A stretch of 64,000 nt of DNA from positions 372,001 through 436,000 of the forward strand of contig QFWI01000011.1 of the NCBI GenBank assembly GCA_003149345.1, read 5' to 3'. Below the pieces are notes generated by a model, which was not told the origin of the DNA, searched no databases, and saw only the letters and a program-made list of their open reading frames with translations. A program made the translations under genes and the position numbers. How positions within the stretch are numbered: position 1 is the stretch's first letter; each line of letters begins with the position of its first letter. Below, piece after piece: positions 50,821 to 58,755 of this stretch. Source of the DNA: Vampirovibrio chlorellavorus. GTDB taxonomy: Bacteria; Cyanobacteriota; Vampirovibrionia; Vampirovibrionales; Vampirovibrionaceae.

Positions 50821-53454
50821 ATGAGTTTATTGAATGTATCACTGGCCTCAACTGGCAGAGCGTTACCGCAAGCCAGCGCACTCCCAAAGGCGACTGCGGT
50901 TCCCCCAGCCGCCTCCAGCGTTCCCGTCAGCGCGACTGGCGTCCCGGGTTCGTCAGCGGCCAATCCATACGTACTCCCTCCGGGTGTTAACCAAGTGCCT
51001 TTTGGCCTGGGAAGCCAGCCACAATTTATATCCACGGGTGGTCAGGTGTATCAGTACGCTCAAACCACTGATAAGACCCTGAGTTACAAAGCGGCTAATA
51101 GTAAGAAGAATCACACCTTATCGTTGACTTATACGGGGCAAAATAAGCCCAATTCCAACGTGGTGGGGTATGAACAAAGCCGAGAGCAAGTGGGCACTAC
51201 TCGTTATGTATCAGCTTATAAGAATGTCCCGGCTGGCACAGAACGATATGTGACGGGCACCGAGCGCTATCAGACCGGAACCAAGTCTGTGCTGACGGGC
51301 TATAAAAATGTCCAGGTGGGAACTGAGAAGTACGTCACTGGCACAGAACGATATGTGACGGGCACCGAGCGCTATCAGACCGGAACCAAGTCTGTGCTGA
51401 CGGGCTATAAAAATGTCCAGGTGGGAACTGAGAAGTACGTCACTGGCACAGAACGATATGTGACGGGCACCGAGCGCTATCAGACCGGAACCAAGTCTGT
51501 GCTGACGGGCTATAAAAATGTCCAGGTGGGAACTGAGAAGTACGTCACTGGCACAGAACGATATGTGACGGGCACCGAGCGCTATCAGACCGGAACCAAG
51601 TCTGTGCTGACGGGCTATAAAAATGTCCAGGTGGGAACTGAAAAGTACGTCACCGGCACGGAGAAGTATGTCATTGGGACAGAGTCCTATCAGACCGGAA
51701 CCAAGTCTGTGCTGACGGGCTATAAAGATGTCCAGGTGGGAACTGAGAAGTACGTTACCGGTACAGAGCGATATGTGACCGGCACCGAGCGCTATCAGAC
51801 CGGAACGGAAATAACCGGTTACAACACCACGGTTGAAAAAGGCCGTATTGATATTAACCGGGAGTTGGATGGCCGAGCCAATGGCGGCGCGGTTGGCGAT
51901 ATTCTGGATGGTGGCACCAGCGTGCTGATGGATGCCAACAAAGCCAGTAGTTTCTTTACGGGGGCCACGGCCAGCCAGTACAAAACGACCAGCCTGCTGG
52001 GCGAAGACAATAAAACCAACGGCGAAGGCGTGGATCTCTTCAAAAAAGCCAATAGCGACGATATGTATGTTGCCGGGGATCCCGTGGTCGGGGGTAAAGG
52101 CAACAACTACGACGCCAAGACCATTGTTCCCGACACCGGCTACATGACCATGTTTGAGGATGGCACCGACGCCGGTCGGAAAGTGACCATTAACGCCCAC
52201 GTCGATAGCATTAACCCGCAAGGCAACCGGGCCTTTACCGAGTACGGCTTTGTGATTCAGGATGATCAGGGCCAGAAGACAACGGCCGTTCTCTCTGGCG
52301 GCCAGCTTAAAATTAACGGTCAGGCCTTGCAGCCCGGTCAGGAGAAGATCATCGGGGATTCCAATGATCCGGTAGCCAAGTTCTATTACGCCAGCATGCC
52401 CGGTGGCGAAAATGGGGCTAATGAGCAACGCCTGGTCTTTGAGTCCTATGAAAAACCCACAGCTGAGACTCGCCAGAAAATGCTGGACGCTGGGGCAAAC
52501 CCTGCCGAGGTGGATGCCCTGCGCTCCAAAACCCAGGCCAGCTTTGGTTTCCGTATTCCCGACGGCAAGGGCAGTTTCCGTTCCTCCGCCGGTGTGGCCG
52601 GGGGTATGGCTACCACCTCCAACGGCGTTAAAACCTACTACGACGCTCACTTCGCCGAGCCGGATTCCTTCAGTTTAGAAACCACTAAATACAACAAAGA
52701 GCCTATTTATGGGCCCGTCTATGGCGAGCGTCCCACCTATGGGGTTCGTGATACTTACGGTGAGCGTGGCGTCTTCGAGAAACAGCCTCAGTATGAAGAG
52801 CAACCCGTCTATGGTGTTCGTGAAAAATACGGGGTTCGTGACACTTACGGTGAGCGTGGCGTCTTTGAGAAACAGCCTCAGTATGAAGAGCAACCCGTCT
52901 ATGGTGAGCGTCCCACCTATGGGGTTCGTGATACTTACGGTGTTCGTCCCAAATATGAGAAACAGCCTCAGTATGAAGAGCAGCCTGTGTATGGTGTTCG
53001 TGAAAAATACGGGGTTCGTGATACTTACGGTGTTCGCCCCAAATACGAGCAACAGCCTCAGTATGAAAAACAACCCGTCTATGGTGTTCGTGAAAAATAC
53101 GGGGTTCGTCAGATATACAAGCCAGAACCGGTTTACAGCGAGCGTCCGGTTTACCAGGATATCTCCAAACCGATTTACGGGACGGATTATGGGGTTAAAA
53201 TCCAAAAGGATTCCTCGTATTCCAAGCCGCCGGTCAGCTATCCGCCGGTTAATAAACCGCCGGTGGGCTACCCACCCGTTAAGAAGCCGCCGGTGGGCTA
53301 TCCGCCCGTGGTCAACAAACCATATGTCTACAAGCCATACGTCTACAGGCCATCGGTGGGTAAATCCTATAATAACTTTGGCAGCTGGAATCCCTACTTC
53401 AAGATGAGTTTTTACGAGTTGTGCCTGCGCTGGATGAGGAACTACCGTTTCTAA
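50821..53454 (+). CDS. Large tandem-repeat protein with heptad array, central domain, hexad array and Pro-rich tail
   Basis: An 877-residue protein of unrecognised family. Residues 1-117 are Ala/Ser/Pro-rich. Residues ~118-329 are heptads of the type x-x-T-G-[T/Y]-[E/K]-[R/K/N/S], such as YVTGTER and YQTGTKS, five per 35-residue unit. Residues ~330-625 are a unique domain, beta-rich by eye. Residues ~628-780 are six-residue repeats x-Y-[G/E]-x-[R/Q]-[D/E/P], such as TYGVRD and QYEEQP. Residues ~800-847 are Pro-rich with KPPVGYPPV. No signal peptide or LPXTG motif was seen. Repeats of this sort suggest a fibrous or adhesive surface protein, but this is inference. A strong terminator follows. 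The long antisense frames over it are shadows. Confidence 0.85.
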   Translation: MSLLNVSLASTGRALPQASALPKATAVPPAASSVPVSATGVPGSSAANPYVLPPGVNQVPFGLGSQPQFISTGGQVYQYAQTTDKTLSYKAANSKKNHTLSLTYTGQNKPNSNVVGYEQSREQVGTTRYVSAYKNVPAGTERYVTGTERYQTGTKSVLTGYKNVQVGTEKYVTGTERYVTGTERYQTGTKSVLTGYKNVQVGTEKYVTGTERYVTGTERYQTGTKSVLTGYKNVQVGTEKYVTGTERYVTGTERYQTGTKSVLTGYKNVQVGTEKYVTGTEKYVIGTESYQTGTKSVLTGYKDVQVGTEKYVTGTERYVTGTERYQTGTEITGYNTTVEKGRIDINRELDGRANGGAVGDILDGGTSVLMDANKASSFFTGATASQYKTTSLLGEDNKTNGEGVDLFKKANSDDMYVAGDPVVGGKGNNYDAKTIVPDTGYMTMFEDGTDAGRKVTINAHVDSINPQGNRAFTEYGFVIQDDQGQKTTAVLSGGQLKINGQALQPGQEKIIGDSNDPVAKFYYASMPGGENGANEQRLVFESYEKPTAETRQKMLDAGANPAEVDALRSKTQASFGFRIPDGKGSFRSSAGVAGGMATTSNGVKTYYDAHFAEPDSFSLETTKYNKEPIYGPVYGERPTYGVRDTYGERGVFEKQPQYEEQPVYGVREKYGVRDTYGERGVFEKQPQYEEQPVYGERPTYGVRDTYGVRPKYEKQPQYEEQPVYGVREKYGVRDTYGVRPKYEQQPQYEKQPVYGVREKYGVRQIYKPEPVYSERPVYQDISKPIYGTDYGVKIQKDSSYSKPPVSYPPVNKPPVGYPPVKKPPVGYPPVVNKPYVYKPYVYRPSVGKSYNNFGSWNPYFKMSFYELCLRWMRNYRF
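51235..51810 (+). repeat. 105 bp tandem repeats, five and a half copies
   Basis: Units start at 51235, 51340, 51445, 51550, 51655 and 51760 (the last partial). Copies 1-3 are identical at the DNA level and copy 4 nearly so; copies 5 and 6 differ at several bases. Each encodes five heptads. Near-identity implies recent expansion, and copy number may vary between strains or be collapsed in an assembly. Confidence 0.9.
52701..53160 (+). repeat. 18 bp-type hexapeptide repeat array
   Basis: About 25 consecutive six-residue units with a Tyr or Phe at position 2. The DNA repeats are imperfect, with larger blocks of about 90-108 bases duplicated (TATGGTGTTCGTGAAAAATA recurs). It forms the second array of the repeat protein. 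Confidence 0.85.
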
Positions 53455-53487
53455 TCCAAAGAAAGCTCAGAAAAAAGTAATGCGACC

Positions 53488-53522
53488 AAAACGTCGGACT
53501 CTTTTTAAGGGGCCGACGTTTT
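53488..53522 (+). terminator. Rho-independent terminator of the repeat-protein gene
   Basis: The stem AAAACGTCGG/CCGACGTTTT (53488-53497 and 53513-53522) ends in TTTTT. It is 34 bases after the stop codon of the repeat protein. Confidence 0.85.
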
Positions 53523-53658
53523 TGGTGCGTCATTCCCGGGCCGCTGCCTTGATAACTTGATAAAATGAAGGTCGATTTGGGTGAGCGGAAAAGTCGGGCA
53601 CCCAGAGAGACTACAATAGAGAGGCTCAAACAGAAATCACTTAAAAAGGTCAGGCCAC

Positions 53659-54618
53659 GTGGAGGGTTTAAATCACTTGCAGGGAATGATTGATCCGGGG
53701 ATAAGCCCCTGGCTGCTTGTGCTTTTAACTTTCTATCCCGGCTTTAAAATGGGCAACGGGCATTTGAGACGGCCATGGCTGACCCTATTGTTGTGCCTGT
53801 GGGGTGTGTTGGCCCTGAATTTTCTGTCTCCCGGTCCGTCTGCTTGGGCTGGCCTCAGTGCGTTATGGGCGGTCTTTGGGGCCTGGTATTATCTGCAATG
53901 CTGGTACGCCGGGCAGTCCGGTGTACCAGGGTTGTGGGGGTGTTCGGCTGTTACAATCCTCACACTGGCGTTCTCTGTAGCCACCGGAGTGGCTTTGTGG
54001 CTGGCGTTGATCGGTTTTTCCGGGCTGCATTGCTTTTTGCACGAGCGGGAAGAGCGAGCCGTGGGGGCTGGCAGCGTGTCTCGGCGGGTGGTGTTCTCCC
54101 GCTGGATGCGTTCGTGGGGTGTGGCTTGGGCTTTGCCCACCCTGATCGGTTTTTTGGCGCTCAGGCTCTTTCTGGTTGGGTGGGGCTCCGGGGATTTCCT
54201 TTGGGAGTGCAATGTTTCCTCCGGCACTCAAGCCCCGCTGCCCTGGGGGTACTTCTCCTCGTTTCATCAGGAATTTACCGGCCTCTGGCAACCGGCGGAC
54301 GGTTCTGAGGCCCGGGAGTCCTTGTTGGTGTCTGCCGGGTTCAAAAGCCTGGGCCTACTCCTGATTGGGCTGGTGCCTATTTTGGGCATTTTGGGCGGGG
54401 GGTACCATATACCGGGACGATTTGTGTACCGGTTACTACAGCGACCCGATGAGGAGTTGCTGTTGTTCTGGTTGTGTGCGTTGGGCCTGATTATTGCCAC
54501 AGGCGGGTATTCCACCTCAAGCGCCATTGTGGGCCACGGGTTTCTGGCGTTTTTGCTGGCTTTTTGGGTTTGTGCGCTCCGGTATGCAAAACGTGGGCCT
54601 TTGCGTTGGCTGGGTTAA
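53659..54618 (+). CDS. Polytopic membrane protein of unknown function
   Basis: A 319-residue integral membrane protein. About eight hydrophobic segments are seen, some with many Trp and Gly residues. An aromatic loop (GYFSSFHQEFTGLW) is near residue 210. The general pattern recalls subunits of NADH dehydrogenase (NuoH-like) or hydrogenase membrane arms, but no diagnostic motif is present, so no function is given. It starts with GTG; AAAAAGG lies nine bases upstream. It comes between the repeat protein and exonuclease III genes. Confidence 0.75.
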   Translation: MEGLNHLQGMIDPGISPWLLVLLTFYPGFKMGNGHLRRPWLTLLLCLWGVLALNFLSPGPSAWAGLSALWAVFGAWYYLQCWYAGQSGVPGLWGCSAVTILTLAFSVATGVALWLALIGFSGLHCFLHEREERAVGAGSVSRRVVFSRWMRSWGVAWALPTLIGFLALRLFLVGWGSGDFLWECNVSSGTQAPLPWGYFSSFHQEFTGLWQPADGSEARESLLVSAGFKSLGLLLIGLVPILGILGGGYHIPGRFVYRLLQRPDEELLLFWLCALGLIIATGGYSTSSAIVGHGFLAFLLAFWVCALRYAKRGPLRWLG

Positions 54619-54714
54619 GGCGGCCCGTATCGGCGGATGAGTCTTGATTGTGCTTGTGGCACAATGGGAGACAGAGTTTCCCTACGAGAAAAGTGTGCAA
54701 AGAAAGGGCTGCTG

Positions 54715-55497
54715 ATGTCGCCGATTCGACTGGTTTCCTGGAATGTGAATGGTATTCGGGCCGCTATTAAAAAGGGATTTTTCGACTGGCTGGCCCAGGA
54801 TCAGCCCGATATTCTGGGTCTACAGGAAACCAAGATCAGCGCCGAGCAACTGACCCTGGATATGGTAGCCCCCCAGGGGTACCACACCTTTTGGAGCCAC
54901 GCCAATAAAAAAGGCTACAGTGGGGTGGCCATTTTCACCAAGGAAAAGCCCATAGCGGTGACCGAAGGTCTGGGCGTTCCCGAGTGGGATACGGAAGGAC
55001 GGACCCTGATTGCCGAGTACCCCAACTTTGTGTTGTACAACATTTACTACCCCAACGGTGGGCGGGGAGATGACCGTTTACAGTACAAGCTGGGTTTTTA
55101 TGATGTGTTTTTAGAGCATATCGAAAATCTGCGCAAGCAAGGCAAGAAAGTGATTGCCTGCGGGGACTTTAATACGGCCCACCATCCCATTGATTTGGCC
55201 CGTCCCAAGGAGAACGAGAAGGTGTCCGGCTTTATGCCCATCGAGCGGGCCTGGGTGGATAAGTTTGTGGCACACGGTTACATTGATACGTTCCGCTATT
55301 TTTACCCGGATAAGAAAGACATGTACTCCTGGTGGAACATGCGTACTTTTGCCCGGGAGCGCAACGTGGGCTGGAGAATCGACTACTTCTTCACCAGCCC
55401 TGACCTCAAGGAGAACCTGGTGGATGCGGGCATTGAAATGGACGTGCAGGGCTCCGATCATTGTCCAGTTACCCTGACCCTGAATTTTGATCAATAA
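54715..55497 (+). CDS. xthA: Exodeoxyribonuclease III
   Basis: A 260-residue AP endonuclease of the exonuclease III family that nicks abasic sites in base-excision repair. The metal-binding motifs are WNVNGIRAA and LGLQETK. The catalytic ones are GDFNTAHHPIDLARP, WRIDYFFTS and SDHCPV. The ATG at 54715 (AGAAAGGG upstream) is used; the longer frame is not conserved in type. No odd feature was noted. Confidence 0.96.
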   Translation: MSPIRLVSWNVNGIRAAIKKGFFDWLAQDQPDILGLQETKISAEQLTLDMVAPQGYHTFWSHANKKGYSGVAIFTKEKPIAVTEGLGVPEWDTEGRTLIAEYPNFVLYNIYYPNGGRGDDRLQYKLGFYDVFLEHIENLRKQGKKVIACGDFNTAHHPIDLARPKENEKVSGFMPIERAWVDKFVAHGYIDTFRYFYPDKKDMYSWWNMRTFARERNVGWRIDYFFTSPDLKENLVDAGIEMDVQGSDHCPVTLTLNFDQ

Positions 55498-55609
55498 GCT
55501 GTAGGCAATTCTGGTTTTGTTGGGACTTCATTCCTTCAGCGCTTCTCTTTTTTTGAGATGATTTTTGAGAATTGTTTTACTGATTCAATCTTTGGAGTCC
55601 TCGCCGTCC

Positions 55610-56896
55610 ATGAACACACGCCTGCATACACGTATAAATACACCACGGATGAATGTACAGCCCGGGTTCTCCGGCTCATCCGCTTCTGCTCGCACGCCTG
55701 AAGTGGACAACAGCCGGTTGAGGCATCTTGCGGAGATGGCCGAGCAACTCGATGATGAGGAGCGCGCGCAATCGTCTCCCGATTCGGATCAGTTTCACGT
55801 ATCCGTTCAAAGACGTCCGGCAGACAGGTCCGGGAGTGCCTTTCATCCCTACCGGCGGGAAACCGCCCAGCCAGCCTCACGCCAACTGAGAACCTCGCTG
55901 TCCGAGGAGTCCCGTAAAATCCAACAGTCTACGTTGTCCTTACTTGATGCCATTCTGCGGACACCCAACCCGAAAGACCGCAGCCAGATGCTGGAGAGTA
56001 TTTTGGGATCTGCTCATTCAAAAACGATTCAGGCTCGCCGAATGGCGATGTCCGCCTTGGTGGGGCATACCACCAATATCAACACCAGGCTGGATCATCC
56101 AGATTTTGACTTGAACGTCAAAGGCCCAGCGCTTCAAACGCTTGTGGCTTTGCATCAGGCGGTCAGGCTGGGGCATCTGGATGTGGTGAAAGCCATCCTG
56201 GAACACCCCAAAGTGACGCCTGAGCTTGTCAATTCCGCAGTCCCCCAGAGTAACTTACAGCATTCCGTTTTGTTGTCAGCCATGGATTGCGGTCAGAATC
56301 AAATTGCCCGCTATCTGCTGGGGCATCCCAAAGTCAACGTGAATCAGCCCTCCGGAAATTTATCCATGACCCCGCTGTACATGGCCATTGTGAAAAATCC
56401 CGCCCTGGTGAAGGATGTTTTAAATCATCCCCAGCTGGATTTAGGGATTTCTGCCGAGCGTCCCCAAGGGGCTGTGGCTTTGGTGGCGGCGGCCTACTTC
56501 AACCAGACAGAGATTTTTGATCAGTTGCTGGATCACCCCAAAATGTCCAAGGATATTGTAAATTGCACGAACCCCAAGGGTGAAAATGCGCTGTACAAGA
56601 TACTCTTTCATTCTCGCAACGAATTTGCCCAGAAGCTTCGCCAGCACCCTCAATTTGATTTAAACCATCGTCTTCCCTCCGGGGAAACCGCGCTGGTGAA
56701 AGCCGCTGAAGTCGGAAACCTGAAAGCGGTTCAGCAGTATCTTCAGGAGGGCAGTCTGGATCTGGCCGCCAACGATCAGGACGTTGAAGCCTTGCTAGTC
56801 GCCGGTATTGAGGGGCACAGCCTCATTTATGATCTGCTCAAACACGCCGCGGGCATGTGGTCTTTACACGTGATGCCTGAAACGCTCAACCCCTGA
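55610..56896 (+). CDS. Ankyrin-repeat protein
   Basis: A 428-residue protein. The first ~150 residues are Ser/Arg/Gln-rich and probably disordered. From about residue 170 come at least five ankyrin-like repeats of ~33-38 residues with the turn xxTALxxAxxxGHLxxVxxLLxHP, e.g. LHQAVRLGHLDVVKAILEHPK and ETALVKAAEVGNLKAVQQYL. Each ends with HPK or HPQ, a variant of the usual Asn-Asp-Gly loop. Ankyrin proteins bind other proteins and are frequent in bacteria that meet eukaryotic cells. No signal peptide was seen. The ATG at 55610 has GGAG 12 bases upstream. Confidence 0.85.
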   Translation: MNTRLHTRINTPRMNVQPGFSGSSASARTPEVDNSRLRHLAEMAEQLDDEERAQSSPDSDQFHVSVQRRPADRSGSAFHPYRRETAQPASRQLRTSLSEESRKIQQSTLSLLDAILRTPNPKDRSQMLESILGSAHSKTIQARRMAMSALVGHTTNINTRLDHPDFDLNVKGPALQTLVALHQAVRLGHLDVVKAILEHPKVTPELVNSAVPQSNLQHSVLLSAMDCGQNQIARYLLGHPKVNVNQPSGNLSMTPLYMAIVKNPALVKDVLNHPQLDLGISAERPQGAVALVAAAYFNQTEIFDQLLDHPKMSKDIVNCTNPKGENALYKILFHSRNEFAQKLRQHPQFDLNHRLPSGETALVKAAEVGNLKAVQQYLQEGSLDLAANDQDVEALLVAGIEGHSLIYDLLKHAAGMWSLHVMPETLNP

Positions 56897-56952
56897 GGAT
56901 GGGGCAGGCGTTTGCGTTCTTTCGGGACTTTGGGCGGGGCTTTGGGTCTCGA

Positions 56953-57630
56953 TCAACGCTCGGATAGAACACCCTGATAGACCAGCAAGTCCTGCACGGT
57001 TTTCAGGGTGGCGTTTTCGGCTTGCAGTTTTTCAATCAGGGAGAACAGAATGGCCGCGCTCATGCGCACGTCCGCCTCAGCCCGGTGCGGGTTGGGGTTG
57101 TGGTAACCAATGGCGGTGGCCACCACGATGCCTTCATAGCTGGGCAAGCTGGGCAGCGCTTTTTGGGCCAGTACCTTGGTGCAAAAGGCCCGGCTTAAAT
57201 CGTAGCGCTCGGCAAACACATCCAGCCCGCTTTGACTGATTTTTTCTTTCAGGAAGCCCATATCAAAGGACACGTTGTGCCCCACGATGATGGGCGAGGG
57301 CCCTAAGAACGCAGAGAGTTCACTGAGGGCCATAACCAGGGCAGGGGCGTTTTTGACCATATCGTTGCTAATGCCGGTCAGCAGTTCCACCTCTTCCGGG
57401 ATGGCTTCGGTGGGCTTGATGAGGGTGGAGTACTTGCCAATTTCCACCCCGTTTCTGAACTGGATGGCGGTGACTTCGGTGATGGCGTTCCGCTTGGCGT
57501 TCAGGCCGGTGGTTTCCAAGTCCAGTACCGAAAAAACGGCATCGGACAAGTCCATTTGAGAAAGCGGCAAAGCAGGCTTTTCCTCCGCCACGGTGGGCCC
57601 GGCCAAGCTGCCAAACAACGACTGTTGCAT
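56953..57630 (-). CDS. DnaQ-like 3'-5' exonuclease
   Basis: A 225-residue DEDD-family exonuclease. Exo I is SVLDLETTGLNAKRNAITEV (DxE), Exo II is GHNVSFDMGFL, and Exo III is HRAEADVRMSAAILF. The spacing is that of the DnaQ/polymerase epsilon subunit. It may proofread, or act in repair or RNA turnover. An ATG at 57630 (AAGGAT upstream) is preferred to the earlier starts. The preceding N-terminal stretch MQQSLFGSLAG is reminiscent of a clamp-binding peptide (QxxLF), which is inferred only. Confidence 0.88.
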   Translation of the reverse strand: MQQSLFGSLAGPTVAEEKPALPLSQMDLSDAVFSVLDLETTGLNAKRNAITEVTAIQFRNGVEIGKYSTLIKPTEAIPEEVELLTGISNDMVKNAPALVMALSELSAFLGPSPIIVGHNVSFDMGFLKEKISQSGLDVFAERYDLSRAFCTKVLAQKALPSLPSYEGIVVATAIGYHNPNPHRAEADVRMSAAILFSLIEKLQAENATLKTVQDLLVYQGVLSER

Positions 57631-57858
57631 GCTTACATCGATCCTTTTGTCTAACACAACCATAATGGGGCAAACCCAAGACAAAACGCATCAATCTCAG
57701 GTGTGGATACCCTGACTGAAGCGGTACGGTACAGATTTGCGGTTGCTTTCTGACTTACTAACTGACGATTCACTCAAGTCCATTCAGGAAAATAGACGAA
57801 TGAAACAAGAATTTGCGCTTTTAAAAATCTCTTTATCCAACAAATTTCCAGAGAAACT

Positions 57859-58146
57859 TTGAAAAGTTATGAATCAGGCCTCGGAGCTGAATCCTACCGT
57901 TTGGCCTTTGTTGTCCGGTTGAGCATCACCCCGTTTCTGTTTACGGATTCAAAACAATACGAAAACTACGCGTTTTTACAGCGAGCGTCCAAGCATCCTG
58001 AAATCTTTCGATTTTCAGAAATCCAGAAACAGTTGTCGCTAAAAAACGCTAACTCTATATCCCTTGTAATATATTTCTTGGCGACACAGGCCGAATGGCC
58101 GTTTGCCGAAGGTGTACGAACGCTTAAGAAGCATCCAGAACAGTAA
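57859..58146 (+). CDS. Doubtful small ORF (95 aa)
   Basis: The frame starts with TTG and overlaps a 20-residue frame from an ATG at 57800 (SD AGGAAAA) by four bases in the form TTGA. Taken together they might represent one frame-shifted small gene. The sequence is AT-richer than neighbours, with no recognisable motif. Its coding nature is uncertain. Confidence 0.2.
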   Translation: MKSYESGLGAESYRLAFVVRLSITPFLFTDSKQYENYAFLQRASKHPEIFRFSEIQKQLSLKNANSISLVIYFLATQAEWPFAEGVRTLKKHPEQ

Positions 58147-58345
58147 CTTTGCCTGAATGATTTAAAGGACTTCTTTCAATTGCGCCCCGTTCGATGAGTC
58201 GATCATAACCGACCTTTGTTGAAACTACGAAGTGTAGTAGCTGGCTTTTTTACACATTTTTTTTTCAGAGTCCGAAAGTGCAGAGCTGCTCCGGTTTCTC
58301 ATTGTAAACCCTGAATCCCAGACACGCAAAACGCCTATTACGGGC

Positions 58346-58351
58346 TATAAT
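58346..58351 (+). promoter_or_regulatory. -10 element before the peptidoglycan operon
   Basis: A perfect TATAAT lies 47 bases upstream of the pentapeptide-repeat start. No good -35 is at the expected position. It probably drives the operon that follows. Confidence 0.45.
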
Positions 58352-58398
58352 ATCCCTCAAGAGGTTAATCCCCTAGCGAGGCAAGAGAGGTAAACGGA

Positions 58399-58746
58399 AT
58401 GGCAGATCCCCATGCCCTGAACTTGATCCAGGAAGAGCGCTATCTGGAATTCAATAACTACGTCGATAACGCGGCGGGCATGGTGGATTTAAGCGGGGCT
58501 CACTTACGGGCTTACGACTTGCGCAAGTTCAACTTGCAGAAAGCGGATTTAACCGGTGCCTATTTGCGCTCCGCTGACTTGCGTTCATTGGATTTGAGTC
58601 TGGCCAAGCTGGACGGAGCCAGCATGAAAGAGGCCCGGGTCAGTGGGGTGTTGTTTCCCCGGTATCTGTCGGCTCAGGAAATTCAGCTGAGCCTGACTTT
58701 TGGAACCCGTTTGCGGGCTGATTTACAGTTGATGAGCTTGGAGTAA
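58399..58746 (+). CDS. Pentapeptide-repeat protein
   Basis: A 115-residue protein. The middle has pentapeptide repeats of the A(D/N)LxX type (LSGAHLRAYDL, LQKADLTGAYLRSADLRSLDLS) forming a right-handed beta-helix of about three coils. Flanks are helical. Function unknown; such proteins often mimic DNA or form scaffolds. Nine bases separate it from murF, so it heads the peptidoglycan operon. It has GAGAGG upstream of the ATG. Confidence 0.82.
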   Translation: MADPHALNLIQEERYLEFNNYVDNAAGMVDLSGAHLRAYDLRKFNLQKADLTGAYLRSADLRSLDLSLAKLDGASMKEARVSGVLFPRYLSAQEIQLSLTFGTRLRADLQLMSLE

Positions 58747-58755
58747 AGACCGGCG

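Larger units (their letters stand above)
57631..58398. other. Long intergenic region before the dcw cluster
   Basis: Nearly 770 bases with no convincing gene. An AT-rich stretch at about 57790-58150 contains two small overlapping frames (57800-57862 and 57859-58146), which I regard as doubtful. The promoter of the next operon is close to its end. No tRNA, terminator or riboswitch is recognised. Confidence 0.4.

Noticed and set aside
51235..51810. Possible CRISPR array
   Set aside because: Units are contiguous 105 bp coding repeats without spacers and stay in frame within a long gene.
51211..52650. Long minus-strand frame (479 residues) over the repeat gene
   Set aside because: It is the antisense shadow of the repeat array; its protein is just a complement-driven repeat, without a ribosome site or motif.
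54648..54665. Short hairpin TTGTGC/GCACAA after the membrane protein gene
   Set aside because: Only six base pairs and no T run; probably chance.
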